Shown in pieces: positions 20,141 through 28,978 of a stretch of 64,000 nt of DNA (positions within the stretch are counted from its first letter, which is position 1; each line of letters begins with the position of its first letter). The stretch covers positions 266,291 to 330,290 of the forward strand of contig NZ_JAAIKO010000007.1 in the NCBI RefSeq assembly GCF_016107395.1, read 5' to 3'. The notes beneath the pieces are model-generated. The model made no database searches. It was not told the origin of the DNA and worked only from the letters and a program-made list of their open reading frames with translations. The stretch is from Streptomyces fildesensis. Its GTDB lineage: Bacteria > Actinomycetota > Actinomycetes > Streptomycetales > Streptomycetaceae. The position numbers and the translations under genes are program-made.

Positions 20141-21643
20141 ATGGTTCGTGATCAATCGCCACCTGGGCAACGGCAATCCTCCGCCCTCGCGCTGCTGCTT
20201 CCCGCGGTGGTCACCGCAGTGGTCGGGACCGTCGCCGTGTGCGTCGTTCCGGCTGAGGCACGTGTGTCGGTCGTCTGGTGCGCTGTGACGGCCACGTTGG
20301 CCGTCGCCGTCCTGGCGGCTGTCGCGGTGCGGCGCGGGAAGGTCATCGCCGAGCTGCGCAGGGACCACGCCGCAGCCGGCGAAGGCCTCGGACGCCGGCT
20401 GGCCGAGCAGGAGATCCAGACGCTGCGCCTGGCCGAAGAGCTGCTGCCGGAGGCCGTGGGCCGGCTGCAGAAGGGTGCGACGGTCGACGAGGCGCTGGAC
20501 CTCGCGGGGCCCGTCAGGACCGAGCACCTCGCGGTGATGCGCTGGGTGCTGGAAACCGTGGATGCCGAAGAGGGTCTGCGGGAGTCCGCGCAACGCGCGT
20601 TCGTCAATATCGCCCGTCGGGTTCAAGCCATTGTGCACCAACAGGCGCACGCCACCCGGGAGATGCAGGAACGGCACGGACAGGACCCCGAGGTCCTCGG
20701 CGATCTGATGCGTCTGGACCACGGCACCGCGCTGGTCGGACGCCTCGCCGACGGCATCGCCGTACTCGGCGGAGCGCGCTCCGGCCGGCAGTGGAGCAAG
20801 GCAGTCCCGTTGTACAACGTGCTGCGCGGGGCCATGTCGCGGATCCTGGACTATCAGCGGGTGGACCTGCAGGCGGTGACGCAGATTGCCCTCGTCGGTC
20901 CTGCGGTGGAGCCGGTCATCCACGCGTTGGCCGAGCTTCTCGACAACGCGACCCGGTATTCGCCACCGAACACGCGGGTGATTCTGACCGCATCGGAGGT
21001 GCAGTCCGGCATCGCCATCGAGATCGAGGACGGCGGTGTGAGCCTGAGCGAGGAGGCCCGGGAGCGCGCCGAGCGAATGCTGCGCGAGGCGCAGTCCGGG
21101 ATCGACCTGAAGGACCTGGGTGAAACGCCGCGCCTCGGCCTGGCCGTGGTGGGACGCCTGGCGCAGGAGCACAACCTGCAGGTCTCGCTGCGTCCCTCCG
21201 CCTATGGCGGCGTCCGCGCGGTGGTGATCGTTCCCACCGACCTCACGACGACTGCCCCGGTCACCCGCCCGGAGCTCGGAACCAAAGTCCCCTCAGCAGG
21301 AGGCCGGCATGCCGCCGCCGTCCCCGCCCTCTCGGTACGGAGACCGGCGCTCCCCTCGGCCCGGCCCCCGGTGACCGGCCCGGTGAGGGCGACCGAAGCG
21401 GAGCCGGAATACGACCGGGCGCCGAACGGCCTGCCGCAGCGGCGCAGCCGCCGCACGGGCACCTCCGGGGGAGCGGCGTCCGCACGACACGCCCCGGCCG
21501 AGTCCGCACCGCCGCCTGCCGATCAGCCCGCGCCGCCCGGCCTGTGGCTGGCGGATTTCCAACGGGGTGTGTCCGGCGAGACGTCGGGCACCGGTTCTGA
21601 TCATCACGTCAGTGACACGACGTCGTCGGATAGGGATGAATAG
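20141..21643 (+). CDS. cvnA: Conservon sensor kinase-like protein CvnA
   Basis: A 500-aa membrane protein with two N-terminal TM helices (about residues 15-65: LALLLPAVVTAVVGTVAVCVV and a second) and a C-terminal HATPase domain with ELLDNATRYSPP (N-box) and LAVVGRLAQEHNLQ. It lacks a clear phospho-accepting His, as in other CvnA proteins, which work with CvnB-D as a G-protein-like signalling complex at the membrane. The tail from about residue 375 is Pro/Ala-rich. The ATG at 20141 has GAGG 8 nt upstream. First gene of a tightly packed operon. Confidence 0.92.
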   Translation: MVRDQSPPGQRQSSALALLLPAVVTAVVGTVAVCVVPAEARVSVVWCAVTATLAVAVLAAVAVRRGKVIAELRRDHAAAGEGLGRRLAEQEIQTLRLAEELLPEAVGRLQKGATVDEALDLAGPVRTEHLAVMRWVLETVDAEEGLRESAQRAFVNIARRVQAIVHQQAHATREMQERHGQDPEVLGDLMRLDHGTALVGRLADGIAVLGGARSGRQWSKAVPLYNVLRGAMSRILDYQRVDLQAVTQIALVGPAVEPVIHALAELLDNATRYSPPNTRVILTASEVQSGIAIEIEDGGVSLSEEARERAERMLREAQSGIDLKDLGETPRLGLAVVGRLAQEHNLQVSLRPSAYGGVRAVVIVPTDLTTTAPVTRPELGTKVPSAGGRHAAAVPALSVRRPALPSARPPVTGPVRATEAEPEYDRAPNGLPQRRSRRTGTSGGAASARHAPAESAPPPADQPAPPGLWLADFQRGVSGETSGTGSDHHVSDTTSSDRDE

Positions 21644-21645
21644 CC

Positions 21646-22053
21646 GTGATTCAGCAGCGGGCCAACTTCGACTGGTTGCTCAAGGACCTCGCGGAAGGCG
21701 TTCCGCAGACCCGCCACGTGGTGGTTCTGTCGTCCGACGGCTTGTGCATGGCGCAGCACGGCACCGAAAGGGACACCGCTGAGCGCCTCGCCGCGGCGTG
21801 CGCGGGTCTGCAGAGCCTTGCGGCCGCGGTCGCCGCGGAAGTCCCGCACAGTGACGGCCGGATGCGGATGGTCGTCATCGAGATCACCGGTGGCTTCTTC
21901 TACCTCATGGCCGCCGGCGAGCGGGCGTATCTGGCCGTGCTCGCCGACGAGGGAGTCGACGCGGGCTTGATGGGGCTTCGGATGCGTGACCTGGTGGCCC
22001 GCATCGGTGAGCACTTGAGCAGCCCGCCACGCAACGACGAGCAGCGCGCATGA
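21646..22053 (+). CDS. cvnB: Roadblock/LC7 protein CvnB
   Basis: A 135-aa protein of the roadblock/LC7 fold, which in conservons binds the GTPase CvnD and tunes its activity. Typical start QQRANFDWLLKDLAEGVPQ and the HVVVLSSDGLCMA and GFFYLMAAG strands. It starts with GTG two nt after the cvnA stop. Confidence 0.93.
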   Translation: MIQQRANFDWLLKDLAEGVPQTRHVVVLSSDGLCMAQHGTERDTAERLAAACAGLQSLAAAVAAEVPHSDGRMRMVVIEITGGFFYLMAAGERAYLAVLADEGVDAGLMGLRMRDLVARIGEHLSSPPRNDEQRA

Positions 22054-22409
22054 GCGAATCAGACCAAGATTGGGATGAAGCAAGCCCCGAGCGGCTCTAC
22101 GTCATCACCGGAGGGCGTAGTGGTCCGTCCGAGCACGTCGTCCTCGACCTGGTCACCCTGATCGTGTCGCGGTCACCGCCGCAGCCGACGATGCAGCCCG
22201 AACATGTCGCCATCGTGCGCATGTGCAGTTCCCCGCTCTCGGTCGCGGAGATCTCCGCCTATCTGGAGCTGCCCTTCAGCGTGGTCACCGTACTGCTCGC
22301 CGACCTGCTGGCCGATGAACGGGTGGAGGCACGAAAGCCTGTTCCACCCGCCCTTCTTCCCGATGTTGAACTCTTGGAGGCGGTAATGCGTGGACTTCAG
22401 AAGCTCTGA
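22050..22409 (+). CDS. cvnC: DUF742 protein CvnC
   Basis: A 119-aa DUF742 winged-helix-like protein (RLYVITGGRSGP; LSVAEISAYLELPFSVV; VLLADLLADERV). The ATG overlaps the cvnB stop by 4 nt (ATGA). Its exact role in the conservon complex is not known. Confidence 0.93.
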   Translation: MSESDQDWDEASPERLYVITGGRSGPSEHVVLDLVTLIVSRSPPQPTMQPEHVAIVRMCSSPLSVAEISAYLELPFSVVTVLLADLLADERVEARKPVPPALLPDVELLEAVMRGLQKL

Positions 22410-23010
22410 CACGCTCCCAGGGCCGCGGAGCGAGGACATACTGCCGTCGACTGCCGCCGCTGCGGTGAAGGTCGTGATCGTCGGTGGCTTCGGGGTCGGC
22501 AAGACAACCCTGGTCGGATCGGTGAGTGAGATCCGACCGCTGTCGACCGAGGAGACGATGACGCAGGCGGGCGTCGGTGTGGACGATGTCCACGGTGTCG
22601 AACAGAAGGCCGCCACCACCGTGGCGATGGACTTCGGCCGGATCACCCTCAACGAGCAACTCGTGCTGTACCTCTTCGGAACGCCCGGCCAGCAACGCTT
22701 CTGGTTCCTGTGGAACGGCCTGTTCGACGGGGCGCTCGGAGCCGTCGTCATGGTCGACACCCGACGTCTCGAAGTCAGTTTCGATGTGATCGGGCGGCTC
22801 GAAGAGCGCGGCGTTCCCTTCGTGGTCGCCATAAACACCTTCCCGGAGGCGCCTTCCTACCCCACGGAGGAACTGCGGTCCGCCCTGGACCTGCCCGGCA
22901 ACGTTCCGATCGTCAACTGCGACGCCCGCGCGCGCACGTCGAGCCGGGACGTCCTGATGACGCTCATGCGCTACCTGCACTCCCTCACCGCGACCCCGGA
23001 GCACACGTGA
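22390..23010 (+). CDS. cvnD: Ras-like small GTPase CvnD
   Basis: A 206-aa P-loop GTPase: G1 GGFGVGKTTLV, G3-like FGTPGQQRFW, and G4-like VVAINTF in place of NKxD, as in other bacterial CvnD proteins. It starts with GTG inside the last 20 nt of cvnC. It is the switch of the conservon. Confidence 0.93.
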   Translation: MDFRSSDTLPGPRSEDILPSTAAAAVKVVIVGGFGVGKTTLVGSVSEIRPLSTEETMTQAGVGVDDVHGVEQKAATTVAMDFGRITLNEQLVLYLFGTPGQQRFWFLWNGLFDGALGAVVMVDTRRLEVSFDVIGRLEERGVPFVVAINTFPEAPSYPTEELRSALDLPGNVPIVNCDARARTSSRDVLMTLMRYLHSLTATPEHT

Positions 23011-24479
23011 CCTCCCCTCACGCCGACGACACACGCGCCAACAGCTTCGCCACCCCACCCCCCGAGTGCCCGGCCCACTCCACGGGAGCGGTTGCCGGCC
23101 GGCGACGGCTCTACGGGCCGGAAGCCGACGCGGACCCGATGGCCCTGTACGAACAGCTGCGCAGCGAACACGGCTCCGTCGCGCCCGTTCTGCTGCACGG
23201 CGACGTCCCCGCCTGGCTGGTCCTGGGCCATCGCGAGAACGAGGAGGTCGCTCGTACTCCCTCGCGGTTCTCCCGTGACTCCCGCCGGTGGCTGGAGCTG
23301 CAGAAGGGCAACGTCGCGCTGGACTCACCGCTGCTCCCGATCGTCGCCTGGCAGCCCATGTGCTCCTTCGTCGACGGCGAGGAGCACCAACGGCTGCGAG
23401 CCGCGGTCACCCAGAGCATGGAGCGCTTCGACGGCCGCGGAATCCGCCGCTATGTCAACCGCTTCGCCAACCAACTGGTCGACACCTTCTGCTCCGACGG
23501 CCATGCCGACCTGGTGACGCGGTTCGCCGGGCACCTGCCGATGCTGGTCATGACGCAGCTGCTCGGTATGTCCGACGACTACGGCCCGCGTCTGGTCGAG
23601 GCCGCTCAGGACATGATGAAGGGCTCGGAGACGGCCATCGCGAGCAACGACTACGTGGTGCGGACGCTCCAGGCACTCGTAGCCCGCAAACGCGCCACAC
23701 CAGGCAAGGACTTCGCCTCCTGGCTCATCGGCAATCCCGCGTCGCTCACCGACGACGAGGCCGTGGAACACCTGCGCCTCGTCCTCATCGCCGGCTACTC
23801 GACCACGGCCAACCTGATCGTGAACACCCTGCGCATGGTGCTCACCGACCGCCGGTTCCGAGCGTCGCTGGCCGGCCTCCAGATGACCATTCCCGACGCC
23901 CTGGAACAGTCGCTGTGGGACTCACCGCCCTTCACGGCCGTCTACGGTCGCTGGGCCACCGGTGACACGGAACTCGGCGGACAGCGCATCAAGAGTGGGG
24001 ACATGCTGGTGCTCTGCCTCGCCGCCGGCAACGTCGACCCCGCGGTTCGCCCCGATCCGACCGTGCCGATGTACGGCAACCGTTCCCACCTCGCATTCAG
24101 TCGCGGGCCGCACGAGTGCCCGGGCCAGGACCTCGGCCGCGCCATCGCGGACACGGGAATCGACGCACTGCTCACCCGGTTGCCCGACCTGGCATTGGCC
24201 GTCGACGAGGAGGAGTTGACGTGGACTCCTACCCTCCTGTCCCGAAACCTCGACGCGCTTCCGGTGACCTTCACCCCGCGCAGGCCCACTCAATCGGCGA
24301 CGCCGGCGACGCCGTGGCCGACCACACCGCCCGCTCAGCGGACGCCGGCGACGGCCCAGGCTCCGACGAGGGCGGAGATGCTGCCCACCGCCCCGCCGAT
24401 CCCCCTGCCGCCACAGCACGCGCCACAGCAGGGAACGCCCTGGTGGAGGGCGCTGACCCGCTGGCTTCGGAGTCGGTGA
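23007..24479 (+). CDS. cvnE: Conservon cytochrome P450 CvnE, CYP157-type without ExxR
   Basis: A 490-aa P450. The heme loop is intact (AFSRGPHECPGQ), but the K-helix reads EQSLW where every ordinary P450 has ExxR. This same substitution is described for CYP157 proteins such as CYP157C1 of S. coelicolor, which are conservon partners. The C-terminal 70 residues are a Pro/Thr/Ala-rich tail ending WWRALTRWLRSR, possibly a membrane or partner contact. The GTG start overlaps the cvnD stop by 4 nt (GTGA). It may be a sensor or a highly specialised oxidase; the second conservon P450 (CYP154) seen in some species is absent here. Confidence 0.9.
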   Translation: MTSPHADDTRANSFATPPPECPAHSTGAVAGRRRLYGPEADADPMALYEQLRSEHGSVAPVLLHGDVPAWLVLGHRENEEVARTPSRFSRDSRRWLELQKGNVALDSPLLPIVAWQPMCSFVDGEEHQRLRAAVTQSMERFDGRGIRRYVNRFANQLVDTFCSDGHADLVTRFAGHLPMLVMTQLLGMSDDYGPRLVEAAQDMMKGSETAIASNDYVVRTLQALVARKRATPGKDFASWLIGNPASLTDDEAVEHLRLVLIAGYSTTANLIVNTLRMVLTDRRFRASLAGLQMTIPDALEQSLWDSPPFTAVYGRWATGDTELGGQRIKSGDMLVLCLAAGNVDPAVRPDPTVPMYGNRSHLAFSRGPHECPGQDLGRAIADTGIDALLTRLPDLALAVDEEELTWTPTLLSRNLDALPVTFTPRRPTQSATPATPWPTTPPAQRTPATAQAPTRAEMLPTAPPIPLPPQHAPQQGTPWWRALTRWLRSR

Positions 24480-24524
24480 CCTTCTCCGGGCGGTCTGCGC
24501 CGGACCGCATCTGAATCACTGCGG

Positions 24525-25571
24525 TCACATCAAGTGCCTTTCGATGTAGGTAGGAACGGCGCCTGCTTCGGTGGTCTCCACGTCTCTGTAGCGGGGGGAC
24601 CACCGGTGCCAGCTCAAACTGCCGGCGATCCATTCGCCGAGGTCGGTCAGCGATTCATCCACCCGTGTCCAGGCGTCCTCGTCGAGGCCGTAAACGCCGC
24701 GAATGGCGCGAAGGTCAGCGGCGGCCTCGAGGAAATCCCGGGTGAGCGCCTCGACCAGGTCCGACGCGTGGGTGAGGGCCTCCTCCCAGGTACTACCGGT
24801 GTCGTGTCGGAGAACGGCCGCGAGGTGGTCCTGGTCGCCGCGGGCGTTCTCCTTGCGTATGGAGAACATGTCGTTGGTCCAGGAGATGACGTCATTGGCA
24901 GCCAATCGGACGGCTCGATAGGCGTCACTGCGCGCCACGGAGGCCGGAACCTCCCGGGCATTCGCTGTTTCGATGAGGTCGAAGCTCATCTCACACCCGG
25001 AGTTCAACCGGCGGCGCCGAATGAATGCCGTCATGTCGGAGGGGGATTCCTGTGACTTCTCCGGATCTGAGTGCGGCAGCAGGGTGAACGCCAGGAAGTC
25101 CACGTAGTGAGTGGCGAACCGCTCTCGCCACGCCCAGGAATGCTGGGACGCCGTCCGCTGCCAGAGGTCAGACAGCGCCGCCGTCAGCGGACCGGACGCG
25201 CGAGGGGCGCGAAGATCCAGCGGCAGCTGGGCGACCAGATCGCGGACGACCTCCTCGCGTTCCTGGTAGGTGCCTTCGAGGTACCCCTCATCGAGCCGGT
25301 CATCGACGATCCAGTTGAACGCCTGCCACTCCGCCACCAAGTGCAACTGGGTGGCTCGCGGATACACCCGAGCCGCGAACTCACCGAAGCCGGCCGAGTG
25401 GAAGCGCTCGGCAGCCGGCCGACTGCGTATGAGATCGGTGCGTTTGACCCAGTCCAGGAGATGATCATCGATACCGTCCGCCTGTGGATGCGTGCGAGCC
25501 GGAACCGGGCACCAGATCGGGGGGCACTCAAGGGTGAAGGGCGGCAGTTCAGGAGCGGTTCTCGTGGCCAT
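24525..25571 (-). CDS. Class I terpene synthase
   Basis: A 348-aa terpene cyclase. The Asp-rich motif is DDRLD in FNWIVDDRLDEG at about residue 100, and the NSE triad is NDMFSIRKE at about 240, with the pyrophosphate-sensing Arg region before it. The single alpha domain, of about 350 aa, fits bacterial sesqui- or diterpene cyclases. The ATG at 25571 has AGGAG 7 nt upstream. It converges on the conservon P450 with a 45-bp gap. The motifs do not match geosmin (DDHFLE) or 2-methylisoborneol synthases, so the product is unknown. Link to the P450 is positional only. Confidence 0.88.
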   Translation of the reverse strand: MATRTAPELPPFTLECPPIWCPVPARTHPQADGIDDHLLDWVKRTDLIRSRPAAERFHSAGFGEFAARVYPRATQLHLVAEWQAFNWIVDDRLDEGYLEGTYQEREEVVRDLVAQLPLDLRAPRASGPLTAALSDLWQRTASQHSWAWRERFATHYVDFLAFTLLPHSDPEKSQESPSDMTAFIRRRRLNSGCEMSFDLIETANAREVPASVARSDAYRAVRLAANDVISWTNDMFSIRKENARGDQDHLAAVLRHDTGSTWEEALTHASDLVEALTRDFLEAAADLRAIRGVYGLDEDAWTRVDESLTDLGEWIAGSLSWHRWSPRYRDVETTEAGAVPTYIERHLM

Positions 25572-26254
25572 GGGGGGTCTCCTCGGCTGGGGCTGCGCCC
25601 GGTCCGGTGCGGGCGCACGGTCGTTTCGTCCGATCGGTTGCGGCTGTCTGGATCGTGACTCCTCTGTGACCTCCGTCGATCGATGGGCGACGCGAAGCAC
25701 CGTCCGAAGGAAGCAGCCGGGGCTGTCCGTCCTGGGCGCAGGCGACATTTAGTTCGCCTTTGGAATATGCCATCGAAGAACCGGAGCCAACCATGCCGTC
25801 GAGACTCGGGAGCACCGCCGTCGCGGGAGCCGCCGCCCCGTCCCAGCCGTGATCAAGGAGGTTCTACCAGAGGCGAGTTGATCACCGGAACCCCGTCCGG
25901 CGCGCGCATCCCCGCGGTCGCCGGCGGATGCCCGATATGCGCTGCCGGCAGGAGACCGACGCCCGGGTGGAGATCCGCCGCATCATCGACGAGCAGCCCT
26001 GATCCGGCTTCCCGCCGTGATCATGATCCACGCACGGGTGCCGCAATGAGCCGGGCCGTCAACCGGCTGCGGTGGCGGGATCCGTCCGGTGGCTCCAGGA
26101 TCGAAGGGGTCGTGGTGTGCGCGGAAGCGCTCGGGAAGGTCGGTGTTCCCACCACCCGAGCGGGCGGTGCGACCCTGGAGCCGGTGCGCCCGGGCCGCCG
26201 CGAGCAGTACGACGGTGGAGCATCTCGACCGGGCGAGGCAGAAACGAGGATCCG
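25572..26254. other. 683-bp region without a supported gene
   Basis: This holds the upstream region of the terpene synthase and the promoter area of the methyltransferase. An AAGGAGGT box at about 25856 is followed only by short open frames that end by 26002. One frame ends VEIRRIIDEQP, resembling a gene 3' end, but nothing upstream supports it. Confidence 0.35.
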
Positions 26255-27115
26255 ATGTCCGACTCCCGGCCGTCCGCCCCTGCGGGCGGCAACAACCGGC
26301 CGGCCGGCTCCCCTGCCACCGGCCACTACGGCAGGGACCTCTTCCCGCCGGAGCGGCAGGGCGAGGCCGCGCGGATCGACTACGGCGCGCTGGCCTACGA
26401 CGACGTGACGTTCCGGCGCCTCTCGGCGCTCGGGGCCGGGCCCGGATGGGCCTGTCTGGACGCGGGCGCCGGAACGGGGACCATCACGCGCTGGCTGGCC
26501 GGGACGGCGGGCGTCGACAGCGTTGTCGCCGTCGATCGCGACACCCGTTTCCTGGCGGTGCAGCCGGGAGGCCGCGTGCACACGGTCATCGCCGACCTCG
26601 CCGACCCGGAGCTGGCCGATCCGAACCTGGGACCGGGCCGGTTCGACCTCGTGCACTGCCGGTTCGTCCTCATGCACCTGCCCCGGCACGATGCCGTGCT
26701 GGCGCGGCTCGCGAACTGGGTGGCCCCCGGGGGATGGCTCGTCGTCAGCGACGCCGTCGATCTGACCACGGCCCGTTCCGCGCACCCGGCCTACCGGCGC
26801 ACGATGGCAGCCATGTGGCACGCGCTGGGCGACACGATCGGCACCGACATCAGCTGGGTCACCGGCTATCCGGGGCTGCTGCGGTCCCACGGTCTGTCCG
26901 ACGTCGGAGCGGAGATCTACGTGCCGCCGCTGACCCCCGACGCGCCGGTGACCGCCTTCTGGCGGGCCACCTGGGAACGGATGCGTCCCAGCCTGGAATC
27001 CAGCGGGCTGGTGGACGCGCGGACGGTGGACGAGGCGCTGGCCTATCTGGCATCCCCAGAACTCGCCGAGCTCTCCCCCGGCATGATCACCGCCTGGGGC
27101 CACCGCCCGGCCTGA
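26255..27115 (+). CDS. SAM-dependent methyltransferase
   Basis: A 286-aa class I methyltransferase. Motif I is LDAGAGTGTITRWLA at about residue 67, motif II acidic VVAVDRD, motif IV FDLVHCRFVLMHLP, and post-motif APGGWLVVSDAVDL. The ATG at 26255 has GAGGA 6 nt upstream; longer frames lack an RBS. The substrate is unknown. It stands alone between the terpene synthase and the sulfur-type monooxygenase and may act on a small molecule. Confidence 0.87.
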   Translation: MSDSRPSAPAGGNNRPAGSPATGHYGRDLFPPERQGEAARIDYGALAYDDVTFRRLSALGAGPGWACLDAGAGTGTITRWLAGTAGVDSVVAVDRDTRFLAVQPGGRVHTVIADLADPELADPNLGPGRFDLVHCRFVLMHLPRHDAVLARLANWVAPGGWLVVSDAVDLTTARSAHPAYRRTMAAMWHALGDTIGTDISWVTGYPGLLRSHGLSDVGAEIYVPPLTPDAPVTAFWRATWERMRPSLESSGLVDARTVDEALAYLASPELAELSPGMITAWGHRPA

Positions 27116-27148
27116 CGTCGGGTCTGCCCCATCTCGCTCGCACGCGCG

Positions 27149-27169
27149 CTCCCGAGGCTCCGTCGGGAG
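27149..27169 (+). terminator. Weak terminator after the methyltransferase
   Basis: A 7-bp stem CTCCCGA / TCGGGAG with a 7-nt loop, followed by an AT-rich GTTAATT. It lies 33 nt after the stop. Confidence 0.45.
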
Positions 27170-27173
27170 TTAA

Positions 27174-27223
27174 TTCCAGGCCTGGAACAAACCTTGTCGC
27201 CCCTGACCGGGCCTGGTTAGTGT
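27174..27223 (+). promoter_or_regulatory. Promoter with activator-type palindrome
   Basis: TTGTCG (27194-27199) and TAGTGT (27218-27223), spaced 18 bp, put the start of transcription at or next to the ATG at 27230, so the first message is leaderless. A perfect 14-bp palindrome TTCCAGGCCTGGAA (27174-27187) ends 6 bp before the -35 box, a position suited to an activator such as a LysR-type sulfur regulator; the regulator itself is not identified. Confidence 0.6.
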
Positions 27224-27229
27224 CGGCAC

Positions 27230-27322
27230 ATGAGATCGATTCGGCACCCTGGAGAGCAGGCGCGATGCGCCTGCCTCGGTGCGATGCGATGTAGTCGCCG
27301 CTGTCGGCTCATTTCCCGCTGA
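27230..27322 (+). CDS. Cys-rich leaderless leader peptide
   Basis: A 30-aa peptide with four Cys clustered as RCACLGAMRCSRRCR, followed by LISR and TGA. The ATG coincides with the predicted transcription start, so translation would be leaderless, as for the short 'putative leader peptides' found before sulfur-assimilation genes in actinobacteria. Cysteine-rich upstream peptides are known to sense Cys-tRNA supply by ribosome stalling. A 6-bp hairpin (ACTGGC-TCC-GCCAGT) begins at the nucleotide after the stop. The next gene, 266 nt downstream, is a flavin monooxygenase of a sulfur-linked family. The regulatory role is inferred. Confidence 0.65.
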   Translation: MRSIRHPGEQARCACLGAMRCSRRCRLISR

Positions 27323-27588
27323 ACTGGCTCCGCCAGTCGCATTTCCGGCAGATATCCCTGTGCCGCGATATTCCGTCATGCCGCCAGCAGGCTGGTGCGG
27401 CGCTCGCGCCCTGATCCTGAGACCCCCGCTTCCGTCGGCTGCCCGCCGGCTCGATGCGCCGGTCTCCGATCCAGGGCACAGAGGCCACACCGGGCGACCA
27501 CCTCTGTGAGGACGGCGCAGCGCAGCGCCGCGTTCACTTCCCTCCCCGCCGCCCCGCACCCGGACCTTCTCCTTGGAGCCGACGCATC

Positions 27589-28932
27589 ATGAGCAGCACC
27601 GACCGCAGCCTGCACTTCAATCTGTTCATCCATGACACCGGCCATCACGAGGCGTCGTGGCGGCTGCCCGAGTCCGAGCCGCTGGCACACATCGACGTCG
27701 CCTACCACCAGCGGCTCGCCCGGATCGCCGAGGACGCCGCGTTCGACTCGTTGTTCCTGGCGGACAGTCCCGCGCTGTGGGGCGACCCGGGCCGGCGGCC
27801 GAGCGGCCGGCTGGAGCCGACGGTGCTGCTGACCGCGCTGGCCGCCGTGACCAGCCGGATCGGGCTGATCGCCACCGCGTCGACCAGCTACAACGAGCCG
27901 TACAACCTGGCGCGGCGGTTCTCCTCGCTGGACCACATCTCGGGCGGCCGGGCCGGCTGGAACATCGTCACCACCGCAGGCGACGCCGCGGCGCGCAACT
28001 TCGGCCTCGAAGCCCAGCCCGCGCACGCCGACCGCTACGAGCGGGCGGCGGAGTTCATCGAGGTGTCCACCAAGCTCTGGGACAGCTGGGAGGACGGCGC
28101 CGTCGTGGCGGACAAGGACCGCGGGGTGCACGCCGAGTCGGACCGGGTGCACCGGTTCGGCCATGTCGGCAAGTACTTCCAGGTGGACGGTCCGCTGAAC
28201 GTGCCGCGCTCACCGCAGGCCCATCCGCTGCTGGTACAGGCCGGGTCCAGCGAGGACGGCAAGGACTTCGCGGCCCGCTACGCCGAGGCGGTGTTCACCG
28301 CCCAGCCGACCTTCGAGGAGGGCCAGGCGTTCTACGCCGACGTCAAGCGGCGGGCCGCGGCGGCCGGCCGGGACCCGGACGGCGTGAAGATCCTGCCGGG
28401 CATCGTGCCGGTCATCGGCGACACCGAGGCCGAGGCGCTGGAGCTGGACGCGGAGCTGGGCCGGCTGATCCAGCCGGAGTACGCCAAACTCCAGCTCGCC
28501 ACCCTGCTGGGGCTCGACCCCGACCGGTTCGCCCTCGACGAGGAACTGCCGGCGGACCTGCCCGACGAGGACGAGATCGAGGGCTCCAAGAGCCGCTACA
28601 CCCTGGTCGTGGAGCTCGCCCGCCGGGAGCGGCTGACGGTGCGCCAGCTGATCGGCCGGCTCGGCGGCGGCCGCGGCCACCGGACCTTCGCGGGCACGCC
28701 GGTGCAGGTGGCGGACACCATCGAGCACTGGTTCAGGAACGGGGCGGCCGACGGGTTCAACATCATGCCCGCCGTTCTGCCCTCAGGACTTGAGGTGTTC
28801 GTGCGGCGGGTGGTGCCGATCCTGCGGGAGCGCGGTCTGTTCCGCACCGAGTACACCGGCCGCACCCTGCGCGAGCACTACGGCCTCCCCCGGCCCGCCA
28901 ACCAGTTCTCCTCGGCCCTGGTGAACGCCTGA
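27589..28932 (+). CDS. NtaA/SnaA/DszA-family FMN-dependent monooxygenase
   Basis: A 447-aa luciferase-like monooxygenase. Family marks are FDSLFLADSPALWGDP, LEPTVLLTALAAVTSRIGLIATAS and the signature GRAGWNIVTT at about residue 120, with LLVQAGSSEDGKDFAARYAEAVF later. Members use FMNH2 from a separate reductase to oxidise nitrilotriacetate, dibenzothiophene sulfone, alkyl sulfides or similar, often to release sulfur. The Cys-rich leader peptide upstream supports a sulfur role. The ATG at 27589 has GGAG 10 nt upstream. No partner reductase is adjacent. Confidence 0.88.
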   Translation: MSSTDRSLHFNLFIHDTGHHEASWRLPESEPLAHIDVAYHQRLARIAEDAAFDSLFLADSPALWGDPGRRPSGRLEPTVLLTALAAVTSRIGLIATASTSYNEPYNLARRFSSLDHISGGRAGWNIVTTAGDAAARNFGLEAQPAHADRYERAAEFIEVSTKLWDSWEDGAVVADKDRGVHAESDRVHRFGHVGKYFQVDGPLNVPRSPQAHPLLVQAGSSEDGKDFAARYAEAVFTAQPTFEEGQAFYADVKRRAAAAGRDPDGVKILPGIVPVIGDTEAEALELDAELGRLIQPEYAKLQLATLLGLDPDRFALDEELPADLPDEDEIEGSKSRYTLVVELARRERLTVRQLIGRLGGGRGHRTFAGTPVQVADTIEHWFRNGAADGFNIMPAVLPSGLEVFVRRVVPILRERGLFRTEYTGRTLREHYGLPRPANQFSSALVNA

Positions 28933-28958
28933 CGGGCGGGACGGGCGGGACGGGCGGG
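28932..28958. repeat. Three tandem 9-bp repeats
   Basis: ACGGGCGGG occurs three times without spacer between the convergent monooxygenase and deaminase genes, beginning at the stop codon of the first. Confidence 0.8.
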
Positions 28959-28978
28959 ACGGCCGCGCTGCCGGACGG

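Noticed and set aside
24525..25571. Geosmin or 2-methylisoborneol synthase
   Set aside because: Single-domain length and DDRLD do not fit geosmin synthase, and no adjacent C-methyltransferase/cyclic-nucleotide-binding pair fits the 2-MIB operon.
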